Of a stretch of 64,000 nucleotides of DNA, positions 8,513 through 16,377 are shown piece after piece. The notes below the pieces were generated by a model. That model was not told the origin of the DNA, searched no databases, and was given only the letters and a program-made list of their open reading frames with translations. The stretch is from Caballeronia fortuita. GTDB taxonomy: Bacteria; Pseudomonadota; Gammaproteobacteria; Burkholderiales; Burkholderiaceae. The first letter of the stretch is position 1, and every line of letters starts with the position of its first letter. The stretch spans positions 1-64,000 of the forward strand of contig NZ_FCNX02000008.1 of NCBI RefSeq assembly GCF_001544835.2, in the 5' to 3' direction. A program made the translations under genes and the position numbers.

Positions 8513-8600
8513 CAGATCTCCGCGCACGCGGAGGAATTCTCGCGGTAAAAGCATCCAACCAATCGAGAACCGGTCTATCCCCGCACATGCGGAGTAACTG
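8510..8600 (-). CRISPR. Degenerate two-repeat mini-CRISPR (type I-E-like)
   Basis: Two repeat-like units, 8571-8600 and 8510-8539, start exactly 61 bp apart, the standard type I-E period, and flank one 31-nt spacer (8540-8570). On the minus strand the first unit reads CTCCGCATGTGCGGGG and ends ATAGACCG, close to the E. coli crRNA 5' handle ATAAACCG. The second unit keeps the hairpin with a different but fully paired stem, CTCCGCG / CGCGGAG, so pairing is conserved although sequence is not. A promoter-like leader lies upstream and a terminator directly downstream, making a compact unit of about 160 nt. No cas gene is in the window. No third repeat is found at the expected positions on either side. 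Confidence 0.7.
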
Positions 8601-8643
8601 CGCAACCGGGCAACGCAAGTCTATCTCGTCGCGCCCGCCGCAA

Positions 8644-8672
8644 GCTATAAAAAAAATCGCGTTAGAGCGCAA
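8644..8672 (-). promoter_or_regulatory. Promoter-like leader of the mini-CRISPR
   Basis: On the minus strand TTGCGC (8672-8667) and TATAGC (8649-8644) are spaced by 17 nt that include a seven-T tract. Transcription would start near 8637, about 37 nt before the first degenerate repeat. The match to consensus is moderate (3/6 and 4/6), but the AT-rich context and position fit a CRISPR leader. Confidence 0.45.
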
Positions 8673-8687
8673 ACCTCCATCTTCAGG

Positions 8688-8709
8688 TCACATCGATGGT
8701 CAGGGCTTC
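8688..8709. repeat. 22-bp direct repeat, copy 2 (remnant of the original pdeM start)
   Basis: Identical to 8019-8040. Just after the helicase stop the minus strand reads ATA-GCG-ATT and then this repeat, encoding (I/M)-A-I-E-A-L-T-I-D-V before a stop. That is the N-terminus of PdeM with its start codon decayed from ATG to ATA. It marks the original helicase-pdeM junction. Confidence 0.85.
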
Positions 8710-8718
8710 AATCGCTAT

Positions 8719-11316
8719 TTATCCCTTCGCCGCCTTCTCCAGATCCGCGAGCATGCGCTCTACGCGATCCGACAGCTTCTCCGTGCTCACCTTTTCCCGC
8801 AGCCGCGCGACGATCAGCGGAAACGCAAAAGGCGTCGGCTTCTTCGGCGCATGGAACGCAAGGCGGCTTTCGTTCATGCGTTCGAGCGCCGCGCGCAGGC
8901 GGCCGAGTTCGAGTTCCTGAAGCATCACTTCCTGATCGGCCTGAGCGAGCAGCAGATTGCCGCTGTCGTGCTTGCGGAAGACTTCGTAGAAAAGGCCGCT
9001 CGACGCCTGCAATTGCCGCGCGCTTTTCTGCTGCCCCGGATGACCTTGATAAATCAGCCCCGACACGCGCGCGATCTCGCGAAAGCGCCGCGCCGACAAC
9101 TCCGATGCGTTGAGGCTCGCGAGAATGTCGTGCTCCAGATTTTCCGGCGAAAAAAGCCCTTCGTCGATGAGCGTCTCCCAATCGAACGGCTTGGCCGACA
9201 GCAGTTCGAAGCCGTAATCGTTCATCGAAATGGAGAACGTGCTCGGCTGATCGCGCGAAACACGCCAGCCGATCAGCGAGCCGAGCCCGATATGTGCCAT
9301 GCGCCCGGCAAACGGATAGCAGAAGAAATGATGACCTTCGCGTGAGCGCACGCTTTCGACGACGAGCACGCCCGGCCCCGGCAGCGCGGACCACTTCGCC
9401 TGCAAGTCGAGCAGAGGTTTGACGGCGCGCATTTCGGGCTCGTCGTAGATGCCGTCGTTGGCGCGCGCGAGCATCACGAGCGCAGCATCGGCGAGTTCGG
9501 ACGAGAGCGGCATCTTGCTGCCCGCCCATTGCGGCATCGCGCCGCGCGACGAGGTCGCGCGCTTCACGTACGCAGTCATGTCGCGCACGCGCACGAGTTC
9601 GAGCGCGCGTCCGCCGAACGTGAAGACGTCGCCGGGCTTCAGACGCGAAATGAACGATTCCTCCATCGCGCCGATGCGACCGCCCGTCATGTACGCCACG
9701 CTGATGGTCGCGTTCGCGACGATCGTGCCGACGTTATTGCGATGCCTGCGCACGAGGTCTTCGCGCGGCACGCGATACACGCCGTCATCGCCCTTCACCA
9801 CGCGATGAAAGTCCGGATACGCCGCAAGCGATGCGCCGCCGCGCTCGACGAACGCGAGCGCCCAATCGAATTCCTGCTGCGTCAGATCGCGATACGCATA
9901 CGCGCCGCGGACTTCGTCGAGCATGTCGGCGGGCGTGAAGCCGCCGCCGATCGCCACTGTCACGAGATGCTGGACGAGGACGTCGAGCGGCTTCAACGGC
10001 ATGTCGCGCCCTTCGATGCGATGTTCCTGGATCGCCCAGCGCGCGGCGGCCGCTTCGACGAGTTCGAGCGCATGCGTCGGCACGATCGTCACGCGCGACA
10101 CGCGGCCCGGCGCGTGGCCCGAGCGTCCCGCGCGCTGCATCAGACGCGCGACGCCCTTTGGCGAGCCGATCTGGAACACGCGATCGACCGGCAGAAAATC
10201 GACGCCCAGATCGAGGCTCGACGTGCACACGACCGCCTTCAATTGCCCGTTCTTCAGGCCGAGTTCGACCCAGTCGCGCACTTCCTTGTCGAGCGAGCCG
10301 TGATGGAGCGCGAGCAGGCCCGCCCAGTCCGGCCGCAATTCCAGCAGCGCGCGATACCAGATTTCCGATTGCGAGCGCGTGTTGGTGAAGACGAGCGAGC
10401 TTTGCGCGTGCTCGATTTCATCGGCGACGGGACCGACTTGCCGCACGCCAAGGTGCCCGCCCCACGGAAAGCGCTCGATGGTCTCGGGAATCAGCGTATC
10501 GACGACGAGCGTTTTCGGCTGCGCGCCACGCACGACCACACGCGGCGTTTTCACGGGATGCAGTAGCGCATCGTGCGCGAGCGCGAGATTGCCGAGCGTC
10601 GCGGACAAGCCCCAGATTTGCAGATCGGGACGCCAGCGCGCGAGCCGCGCAATCGCGAGCTGCGTCTGCGTGCCGCGTTTGTTGCCGAGCAGTTCGTGCC
10701 ATTCGTCGACGACGATCATGCGCAGATGCTTCAGCTCGTCGCGTGCGTTGGCGCGCGTGAGCATCAGCGTGAGGGTTTCGGGCGTCGTGACGAGCGCGGA
10801 CGGCATCCGGCGATTCTGCCGCGCGCGTTCCGTCGATGACGTGTCGCCGGTGCGCAACCCGACCGTCCACGGCACGTTCAGCGCAGTGACCGCGCCTTGC
10901 AGCGCGCGGGCGCTGTCGGCGGCGAGCGCGCGCATCGGCGTGATCCACAGGACGGTGAGCGGCGCGGGCGTCTTATCGGCTTTCGATGACCGCGCGAAAG
11001 CCGCGAGCGCCCCGAGCCACACGGCCCACGTCTTGCCCGCGCCGGTCGTCGCGTGAAGCAGGCCGCTCGCCCCGCGCGCGATCTCGCGCCACGCCTCGCG
11101 CTGGAATTCGAACGGTTGCCAGCCGCGCTCGGCGAACCAGTGCGCGATGCGCTCGTCGATTGGTTTCGCCGCTTGCGCTTCGTCATAGGCGAACGGTGCG
11201 GGCGTGAAGGGCTCGACGGCGGCATCGAGTTTCGCCTGCGCCGCACGCGTGCGCGGCACGCGGCGAGGGCGCGGCGCACGGCGCTTGCGTTCGTCGGCCG
11301 ACTCGGGCGCGCTCAT
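8719..11316 (-). CDS. Ligase-associated Lhr-type DEXH-box DNA helicase
   Basis: An 865-residue superfamily 2 helicase. Visible motifs are Walker A in TTGAGKT, motif II DEWH ([10 protein letters not shown]), motif III SATLGN and motif [10 protein letters not shown], followed by the winged-helix and C-terminal region of the Lhr core. In bacteria this form is encoded with an ATP-dependent ligase, a beta-CASP exonuclease and PdeM, and is thought to act in DNA repair. Its ATG overlaps the ligase stop by 4 bp. Its TAA was probably followed at once by pdeM before the insertion at 8041-8687. Confidence 0.93.
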   Translation of the reverse strand: MSAPESADERKRRAPRPRRVPRTRAAQAKLDAAVEPFTPAPFAYDEAQAAKPIDERIAHWFAERGWQPFEFQREAWREIARGASGLLHATTGAGKTWAVWLGALAAFARSSKADKTPAPLTVLWITPMRALAADSARALQGAVTALNVPWTVGLRTGDTSSTERARQNRRMPSALVTTPETLTLMLTRANARDELKHLRMIVVDEWHELLGNKRGTQTQLAIARLARWRPDLQIWGLSATLGNLALAHDALLHPVKTPRVVVRGAQPKTLVVDTLIPETIERFPWGGHLGVRQVGPVADEIEHAQSSLVFTNTRSQSEIWYRALLELRPDWAGLLALHHGSLDKEVRDWVELGLKNGQLKAVVCTSSLDLGVDFLPVDRVFQIGSPKGVARLMQRAGRSGHAPGRVSRVTIVPTHALELVEAAAARWAIQEHRIEGRDMPLKPLDVLVQHLVTVAIGGGFTPADMLDEVRGAYAYRDLTQQEFDWALAFVERGGASLAAYPDFHRVVKGDDGVYRVPREDLVRRHRNNVGTIVANATISVAYMTGGRIGAMEESFISRLKPGDVFTFGGRALELVRVRDMTAYVKRATSSRGAMPQWAGSKMPLSSELADAALVMLARANDGIYDEPEMRAVKPLLDLQAKWSALPGPGVLVVESVRSREGHHFFCYPFAGRMAHIGLGSLIGWRVSRDQPSTFSISMNDYGFELLSAKPFDWETLIDEGLFSPENLEHDILASLNASELSARRFREIARVSGLIYQGHPGQQKSARQLQASSGLFYEVFRKHDSGNLLLAQADQEVMLQELELGRLRAALERMNESRLAFHAPKKPTPFAFPLIVARLREKVSTEKLSDRVERMLADLEKAAKG

Positions 11317-12968
11317 GCGCTCGCCTCGTTCAGAAAGCCCTTGAGGGTATCGAGCGTATCCGCATCTTCGATTTTTTTATCGGTGCGCCAGCGCAGCATG
11401 CGCGGAAAGCGCACGGCGATGCCCGACTTGTGACGCGGGCTCGCCTGAATGCCTTCGAAGCCGATCTCGAAGACGAGCGTCGGCGTGACGCTTCGCACCG
11501 GGCCGAATTTCTCGATGGTCGTCTTGCGCACGATTGCATCGACCTGGCGCATTTCCTCGTCGGTCAAGCCGGAATACGCCTTCGCGAACGGGACGAGCGT
11601 GCGCGTGCCGTCGGCTTCGTCCCAGACGGCGAAGGTGAAGTCCGTGTACAGGCTCGCGCGCCTTCCGTGGCCGCGCTGCGCGTAGAGCAGCACCGCATCG
11701 ATCGCGTACGGATCGATCTTCCATTTCCACCATGTGCCCGATGCCTTCGTGCGCCCGACGCCGTACATCGACGCGCGCTCTTTCAGCATCAAGCCCTCGA
11801 CGCCGCGTGCGCGGCTTTCCTCGCGCAGCGTCGCGAGCGCGTCCCAGCCGGATGCCGTCACGACCGGCGAGACGCGCAGGACGTCCGCATGCAGCGACGA
11901 CGCCAGCGCGTCCAGCCGAGCGCGCCGCGCGTGCAGCGGCTCCGTGCGAAGATCGCGGCCATCGATTTCGAGCAGATCGTAGGCGAGCAGCGCGGCGGGC
12001 GAATCGGCGAGCACTTTCTTGGTGAGCGACTTGCGCGTGATGCGCGGCTGCAATCGCGCGAACGGCAAGGGCGCGGCGGCGCCGGGTTCCCACGCGAGGA
12101 TTTCGCCGTCGATCACGGTGCCGTCGGGCAACGCCTCGCCGAGCGCGGCAAGCTCGGGAAAGCGTTCGGTGACGAGATCCTCGCCGCGCGACCAGATCCA
12201 CACGCGGCCGGCGCGCTTCACGAGCTGCGCACGGATGCCGTCCCACTTCCACTCGACGATCCAGTCATCGGGCGAACCGAGCGTCGCCGGATCGGCCTGC
12301 AGCGGATGCGCGAGAAAAAACGGAAAGGGCAGGCCGATATCGCTTTCGTGCGGCGTGTCGACATCGTCGCCGTCGGCGGCCGGCGCGATCAGCCGAAGAT
12401 AGCGCGCGGCGCTAGGCGTCTGGCGCGAATCGGTCCAGCCGACCATGCGTTGCGCGATGCGCTTGTGATCGACGCCCGCGACCTCGGCGAGCGCGCGCAC
12501 CACGAGCTGCCGCGCGACGCCCACGCGAAAGCCGCCGCCGATCAGCTTCGTCAGCAAGAACCGCTCGCTCCAGTTGAGTTCGTCCCAATAGCTCAGCAGC
12601 CGTTCGCGCAGTTCGGACGGATTCGCGCCGCGCAAGGTGAGTACGCGTTCCTCGATCCATTGCGCGAGCCCGAGCGACGTTTCGCCCGTCGCCGGCGGCA
12701 GAATGTGCGCGATGGTTTCCGCCAGATCGCCGACCGCCTGATACGACTCTTCGAAAAGCCACTCCGGCAGACCCGCGCGCTCGCGGGCGAATTCGGTGAG
12801 CAGGCGCGTCGGCACCGACTGGCGCGGTTTGCCGCCCGCGAGAAAGTACGACGCCCACGCGGCGTCTTCGGCCTCGGCGCCCGAGAAATACGCGATCAGC
12901 GCTTCGAGCTTCGCGTGCGTCGAGGTGGTCGCGTCGAGCGCGGTGTAGAGCGTCGCGAAGCGCTTCAT
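11313..12968 (-). CDS. ATP-dependent DNA ligase (ligase-associated repair operon)
   Basis: A 551-residue ligase that seals nicked DNA through a covalent lysyl-AMP. The nucleotidyl lysine is Lys241 in EWKWDG (motif I, KxDG). Further motifs are visible as DGEIL, EGLMLK and WWKWK. An N-terminal alpha-helical DNA-binding domain precedes the adenylation and OB-fold domains, as in bacterial LigB/LigC-like enzymes; there is no polymerase or nuclease domain, so it is not a full LigD. Both ends overlap neighbours by 4 bp (exonuclease upstream, helicase downstream), showing tight translational coupling. Confidence 0.94.
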   Translation of the reverse strand: MKRFATLYTALDATTSTHAKLEALIAYFSGAEAEDAAWASYFLAGGKPRQSVPTRLLTEFARERAGLPEWLFEESYQAVGDLAETIAHILPPATGETSLGLAQWIEERVLTLRGANPSELRERLLSYWDELNWSERFLLTKLIGGGFRVGVARQLVVRALAEVAGVDHKRIAQRMVGWTDSRQTPSAARYLRLIAPAADGDDVDTPHESDIGLPFPFFLAHPLQADPATLGSPDDWIVEWKWDGIRAQLVKRAGRVWIWSRGEDLVTERFPELAALGEALPDGTVIDGEILAWEPGAAAPLPFARLQPRITRKSLTKKVLADSPAALLAYDLLEIDGRDLRTEPLHARRARLDALASSLHADVLRVSPVVTASGWDALATLREESRARGVEGLMLKERASMYGVGRTKASGTWWKWKIDPYAIDAVLLYAQRGHGRRASLYTDFTFAVWDEADGTRTLVPFAKAYSGLTDEEMRQVDAIVRKTTIEKFGPVRSVTPTLVFEIGFEGIQASPRHKSGIAVRFPRMLRWRTDKKIEDADTLDTLKGFLNEASA

Positions 12969-14023
12969 GACGCGGCGGGTTCAGGTCGGGCCGGGTCGGC
13001 TGTGTCGGCCGTGTCGGCTTCGATCGCATCGTCGCCGTATTCGGTCTTGAACGCGCCCGCATCGAGCCCTTGTTCGTTGAGCCAGCGCACCATCGGCTCG
13101 ATCTGTCCGTGCGTGACGATCACGCGCTCGGCGCCGCTCGCGCCGATGGCGAGTTGCAGGCCGGGCCAGTCGGCGTGATCGGAGAGCACGAAGCCGCGAT
13201 CGACGCCGCGCCGCCGCCGCGTGCCGCGCAGACGCATCCAGCCGGACGCGAAGGCGTCGCTGTATTCGCCAAAGCGGCGCATCCACGTGCTGCCCTGCGC
13301 GGACGGCGGCGCGACGATGAGCGCGCCCTTGAACGCGGCCTTGTCCTTCGCGGCGATCTCGCTGACGAGGCGCGTCGGCGGCAGCGCGACGCCCGCTTCG
13401 CGGTATGCGCGGTTGAGCGGCTCGACCGCGCCGTGGCAGAAGATCGGACCGATGGCGGCATCGATGCCCGCGAGCACGCGCTGCGCCTTGCCGAACGAAT
13501 AGCAGAACAGCACCGACGCGCGGCCTTCGCTCGCGTTGTGCCGCCACCATGAGTCGATGCCGGCGAAGACACCGCGTGAGGTGTCCCATCGATAGATCGG
13601 CAGACCGAACGTCGACTCGGTGATGAAGGTGTCGCAGCGCACGGGCTCGAAGGGCGCGCACGTCGGATCGGGATCGACCTTGTAATCGCCGGAAGCGACC
13701 CACACGCGTCCCTTGTGCTCGACGCGCACCTGCGCCGATCCGAGCACGTGTCCGGCGGGATGCAGCGACACGCGCACACCGTTCACGACGATTGCTTCTC
13801 CGTATTCGAGGCCTTGCACGTCGATGCCCGGCAGCCTCGAACGCAGCACGCCGACGCCCGGCGCGGCCGCCAGATAATGGGCGTGGCCGAAGCGCGCGTG
13901 ATCGGCGTGGGCGTGCGTGATGACGGCGCGTTCGACAGGCCGCCACGGGTCGATATGGAAGTTGCCCGGCACACAGAAAAGACCTTCGGGCCGCGCGACG
14001 ATGAGATCGGAAGAAGTGTCCAC
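12965..14023 (-). CDS. Ligase-associated DNA exonuclease (beta-CASP metallo-beta-lactamase fold)
   Basis: A 352-residue nuclease with the metallo-beta-lactamase signature HAHADHARFG near residue 40, then further metal ligands in HPAGHVLGSAQV and SGDYK, and a late SDHADW motif. Related to the SNM1/CPSF group, these proteins accompany bacterial ATP-dependent ligases. It starts with GTG at 14023 and is the first gene of the exonuclease-ligase-helicase-(pdeM) operon. Its stop overlaps the ligase ATG. The last 25 or so residues are an Ala/Asp/Thr/Pro-rich tail of no evident function. Confidence 0.9.
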   Translation of the reverse strand: MDTSSDLIVARPEGLFCVPGNFHIDPWRPVERAVITHAHADHARFGHAHYLAAAPGVGVLRSRLPGIDVQGLEYGEAIVVNGVRVSLHPAGHVLGSAQVRVEHKGRVWVASGDYKVDPDPTCAPFEPVRCDTFITESTFGLPIYRWDTSRGVFAGIDSWWRHNASEGRASVLFCYSFGKAQRVLAGIDAAIGPIFCHGAVEPLNRAYREAGVALPPTRLVSEIAAKDKAAFKGALIVAPPSAQGSTWMRRFGEYSDAFASGWMRLRGTRRRRGVDRGFVLSDHADWPGLQLAIGASGAERVIVTHGQIEPMVRWLNEQGLDAGAFKTEYGDDAIEADTADTADPARPEPAAS

Positions 14024-14289
14024 TTATCGTTGAGCGATGGGTATGTGACAGCGGCGTGACGTACGCAGACTGCGCGCGTGCCTGTCTGTTCGATTCTGGC
14101 AACAAAAGCACGCGACGTGCCCGTCATGGCGCTTTCATGAATCGCGGCTAGGGTGTACAAGTTTATTAGGCTCGCGCGTTTGTTTAGAAGCCTGATTTCG
14201 AGCCGTTATCCGGGTAACGGATTAGCACGGTTATTACGTTGTCAGCGAAACACGCGCGCACGGGGCGCGCGCGCCGCAGTCTTCTTCAT

Positions 14290-14796
14290 ATGCCGATCAT
14301 GGACACGATGGTTGCGCCGACCGCCGCAGAAGCGGTCTGGATCGTCAGGCTCCAGAGCCATCCACAATATGACTTCGTGCGCCTGAAGCGGGTATTCACC
14401 GATCACGGCTCGCGTCATCAGGTCGTACTCGTCGACGTGAGAAAGCTGCTCGCGTGCGCCGATCGCGACGACACCGATTACGTGCTCAAAGCCGTCGACG
14501 ACTGGCACGCGGGCAAGGTGCGCGGCATCCGCGAATTCCTCGATCCGGATAATCCGCGCGTGCCGGAAATGCCCTACGTGACCATCAGCGTGCGGCGCTC
14601 GCCGGGGCTGCTCGGGCTTCTGGGCGTGCATCGGGAAGGCGTCGTCGCGTTTCGCAACGGTCAGCATCGCGCGCGCTACCTGGCTCATGCAGGCGCGCTG
14701 TGCATGCCCGTGGAAGTGCATGAGCGAGAGGCCGGGTTGCTGCGTGAGATGTGCGCGGCGCCGGATGCATCGGGCGCGGAATACGGGGATATCTGA
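14290..14796 (+). CDS. Hypothetical protein with ParB-like NGQHRARYL motif (possible plasmid fertility inhibition family)
   Basis: A 168-residue soluble protein. The stretch FRNGQHRARYL with a following MPVEVHE resembles the nucleotide-binding box of ParB/sulfiredoxin-like proteins. The overall pattern recalls chromosomal relatives of plasmid fertility inhibition factors (FiwA-like), which block conjugative transfer of other plasmids. I hold that family name tentatively. The start is uncertain: ATG at 14290 or 14299, neither with a Shine-Dalgarno. A palindrome CCGTTA-N6-TAACGG lies at 14203-14220 upstream. No plasmid or conjugation genes are nearby. Confidence 0.6.
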   Translation: MPIMDTMVAPTAAEAVWIVRLQSHPQYDFVRLKRVFTDHGSRHQVVLVDVRKLLACADRDDTDYVLKAVDDWHAGKVRGIREFLDPDNPRVPEMPYVTISVRRSPGLLGLLGVHREGVVAFRNGQHRARYLAHAGALCMPVEVHEREAGLLREMCAAPDASGAEYGDI

Positions 14797-14884
14797 GCGC
14801 GGCCGGAACGGACCGCGCGGTAAAGCTTGGTTCTGCCGTGCGATGGGCCAGACGGCTGAAACGCCGTGCTGGCCCTCGTCGTTC

Positions 14885-15901
14885 TTACGCCCTCAGTTCG
14901 CTCGCCGCGGCCGTGGCGCTGCTGCGGATCGGCGCTTGCATCGGCACGTACGACGGCACCGGTGAGCGCGCGACTTCATCGGGACGGCCGCCGTGAGCGG
15001 CGAATTCGCGACTCAGGTAATCCAGCGCATAGTCGATGAAAAAGCGCGTCTTCGCGGGCAAGTACTGCCGCCCCGGATAGACGATCGACACTTTCATGTC
15101 GGGATCGTCGATCGAATAGCCGTCGAGCAGGCGAACGAGCGTGCCACTCTCGAGATCCGCGTGCACGATGCCTTCGGGCAGAATCGAGAAGCCCATGCCC
15201 TTCAGTGTGGCGAGCCGCACCATCAGCCCGTTGTTGACCGAATAGACCGGCGCTAACGTGACCTGATCCGCCGCGCCGTGACGATGGCGGAAATGCCATG
15301 TCTGACTCCGCATGTCATTCGGCAGTCCGACCGAGGGCTGCGCCTGCAGATCGGTCGGCGACGCGGGCATGCCGTGCTCCGCGACGAAGGCCGGCGTTGC
15401 GACCGGCACGAGCGTGCTGGTGCCGACGGATCGCTCGATCAGCGCGGTGCTCGTCACCATGAATGCCGTGACGATGCCGACGTCATATCCGTCTTCGACA
15501 AGATCGACATGGCGCTCGGCGAGCGTCAGCCGAACATTGACATTAGGATACATTTTTCGGAAGCCGTCGATGAGTGGCGTCAGCGTGAGAAGCGAGAGTG
15601 CGCTCGACGCCACGACACGCAATGTGCCGCTTGGTTCGCCCTCTGTATGCGTGACCGTCGACTCGAGATGATCGAGTTCCTCCAGTAGGGCGCGGCAGCC
15701 TTCCAGATAACGCGTACCAGCCTCGGTCAGCGAAAGATTGCGCGTAGTGCGATTAATGAGTCGAGTCCGCAAATGCGCCTCGAGCATGGCAATTGCTCGC
15801 GTGACGAGTGCATTGGAGACATCGAGTTGCTGAGCGGCGCGCCGAAAACTTTCCGTATCCGCCACGCGAACGAAAACGCGCATTGCGTGAATCTGGTTCA
15901 T
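14885..15901 (-). CDS. LysR-family transcriptional regulator
   Basis: A 338-residue regulator. The N-terminal winged helix-turn-helix is clear (MNQIHAMRVFVRVADTESF, then AAQQLDVSNALVTRAIAMLE), followed by the two-lobed periplasmic-binding-like effector domain. The last 30 residues form an Ala/Pro/Ser-rich tail beyond the usual length of about 300-310. It is divergent from the tandem AspT exchangers across 476 bp, so it probably controls them; the co-inducer is unknown. Confidence 0.9.
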   Translation of the reverse strand: MNQIHAMRVFVRVADTESFRRAAQQLDVSNALVTRAIAMLEAHLRTRLINRTTRNLSLTEAGTRYLEGCRALLEELDHLESTVTHTEGEPSGTLRVVASSALSLLTLTPLIDGFRKMYPNVNVRLTLAERHVDLVEDGYDVGIVTAFMVTSTALIERSVGTSTLVPVATPAFVAEHGMPASPTDLQAQPSVGLPNDMRSQTWHFRHRHGAADQVTLAPVYSVNNGLMVRLATLKGMGFSILPEGIVHADLESGTLVRLLDGYSIDDPDMKVSIVYPGRQYLPAKTRFFIDYALDYLSREFAAHGGRPDEVARSPVPSYVPMQAPIRSSATAAASELRA

Positions 15902-16377
15902 CCTGTCTGCCCTCTCTCAAGTGCTGCGCCACGATCCGCCCACGACGTTACATAACGCCAATGCGTGCGGGTTTTTGCTCAACGTGTGAAGACGATAATA
16001 TGAAGGCATCAAAATATTGCAATGTTTAATTCTAAAGCGCGCTATTTTTTGTCATTTGTAAAGTTTTGTCGCGACAGCAGAGGATCGTTGCAACGCATTG
16101 AATTTGCGGGCTATTCATCACTTCGAGCGTCCGGAACGGAAGCGTTTCAATTTCCGTTATGCTTTCGGACATATATTCAGCGAACCCTTAAATAATGATA
16201 CTTCCTGCGCCAGTCCGATGACGATGAAAAAATCAAGTCGGTTGTGATCACGGGAAAGATTTAAGTTATCGAAGTGACATTTCGCTTATGCGTTTGCGTG
16301 AGTTATGCGATTCTTTCGAATACTGACGTCGGCGACATTAAAAAAAATCAATCAGCGTGTAACCGGCTTTGACTCTC
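15902..16377. other. AT-rich divergent intergenic region between LysR gene and aspT pair
   Basis: Markedly AT-richer than the flanking genes. It holds an 8-bp palindrome ATTGCAAT at 16016-16023 and a bipartite inverted repeat at 16129-16170. No ORF or RNA gene is convincing. The length and composition suit a regulated divergent promoter. Confidence 0.6.
16129..16170. promoter_or_regulatory. Bipartite inverted repeat upstream of the first AspT gene
   Basis: Inner arms AACGGAA (16135-16141) and TTCCGTT (16152-16158) are perfect. Outer arms GTCCG (16129-16133) and CGGAC (16166-16170) are also complementary. No T-run follows, so an operator for the divergent LysR protein is more likely than a terminator. 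Confidence 0.4.

Noticed and set aside
8288-8605. 105-codon minus-strand ORF through the mini-CRISPR
   Set aside because: It translates straight through the repeats, spacer and terminator hairpin, so it is a by-product of that structure.
8632-8661. A third CRISPR repeat at the next 61-bp position
   Set aside because: The sequence there is an A-rich leader with no hairpin or ATAGACCG-like end. The position 61 bp on the other side (about 8449) also shows no repeat.
8041-8687. Classical insertion sequence
   Set aside because: No transposase, no terminal inverted repeats, and the 22-bp duplication is longer than usual for IS elements.
14024-14289. Possible tRNA or LexA box upstream of the repair operon
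   Set aside because: No cloverleaf or CCA end can be drawn, and no CTGT-N8-ACAG match is present.
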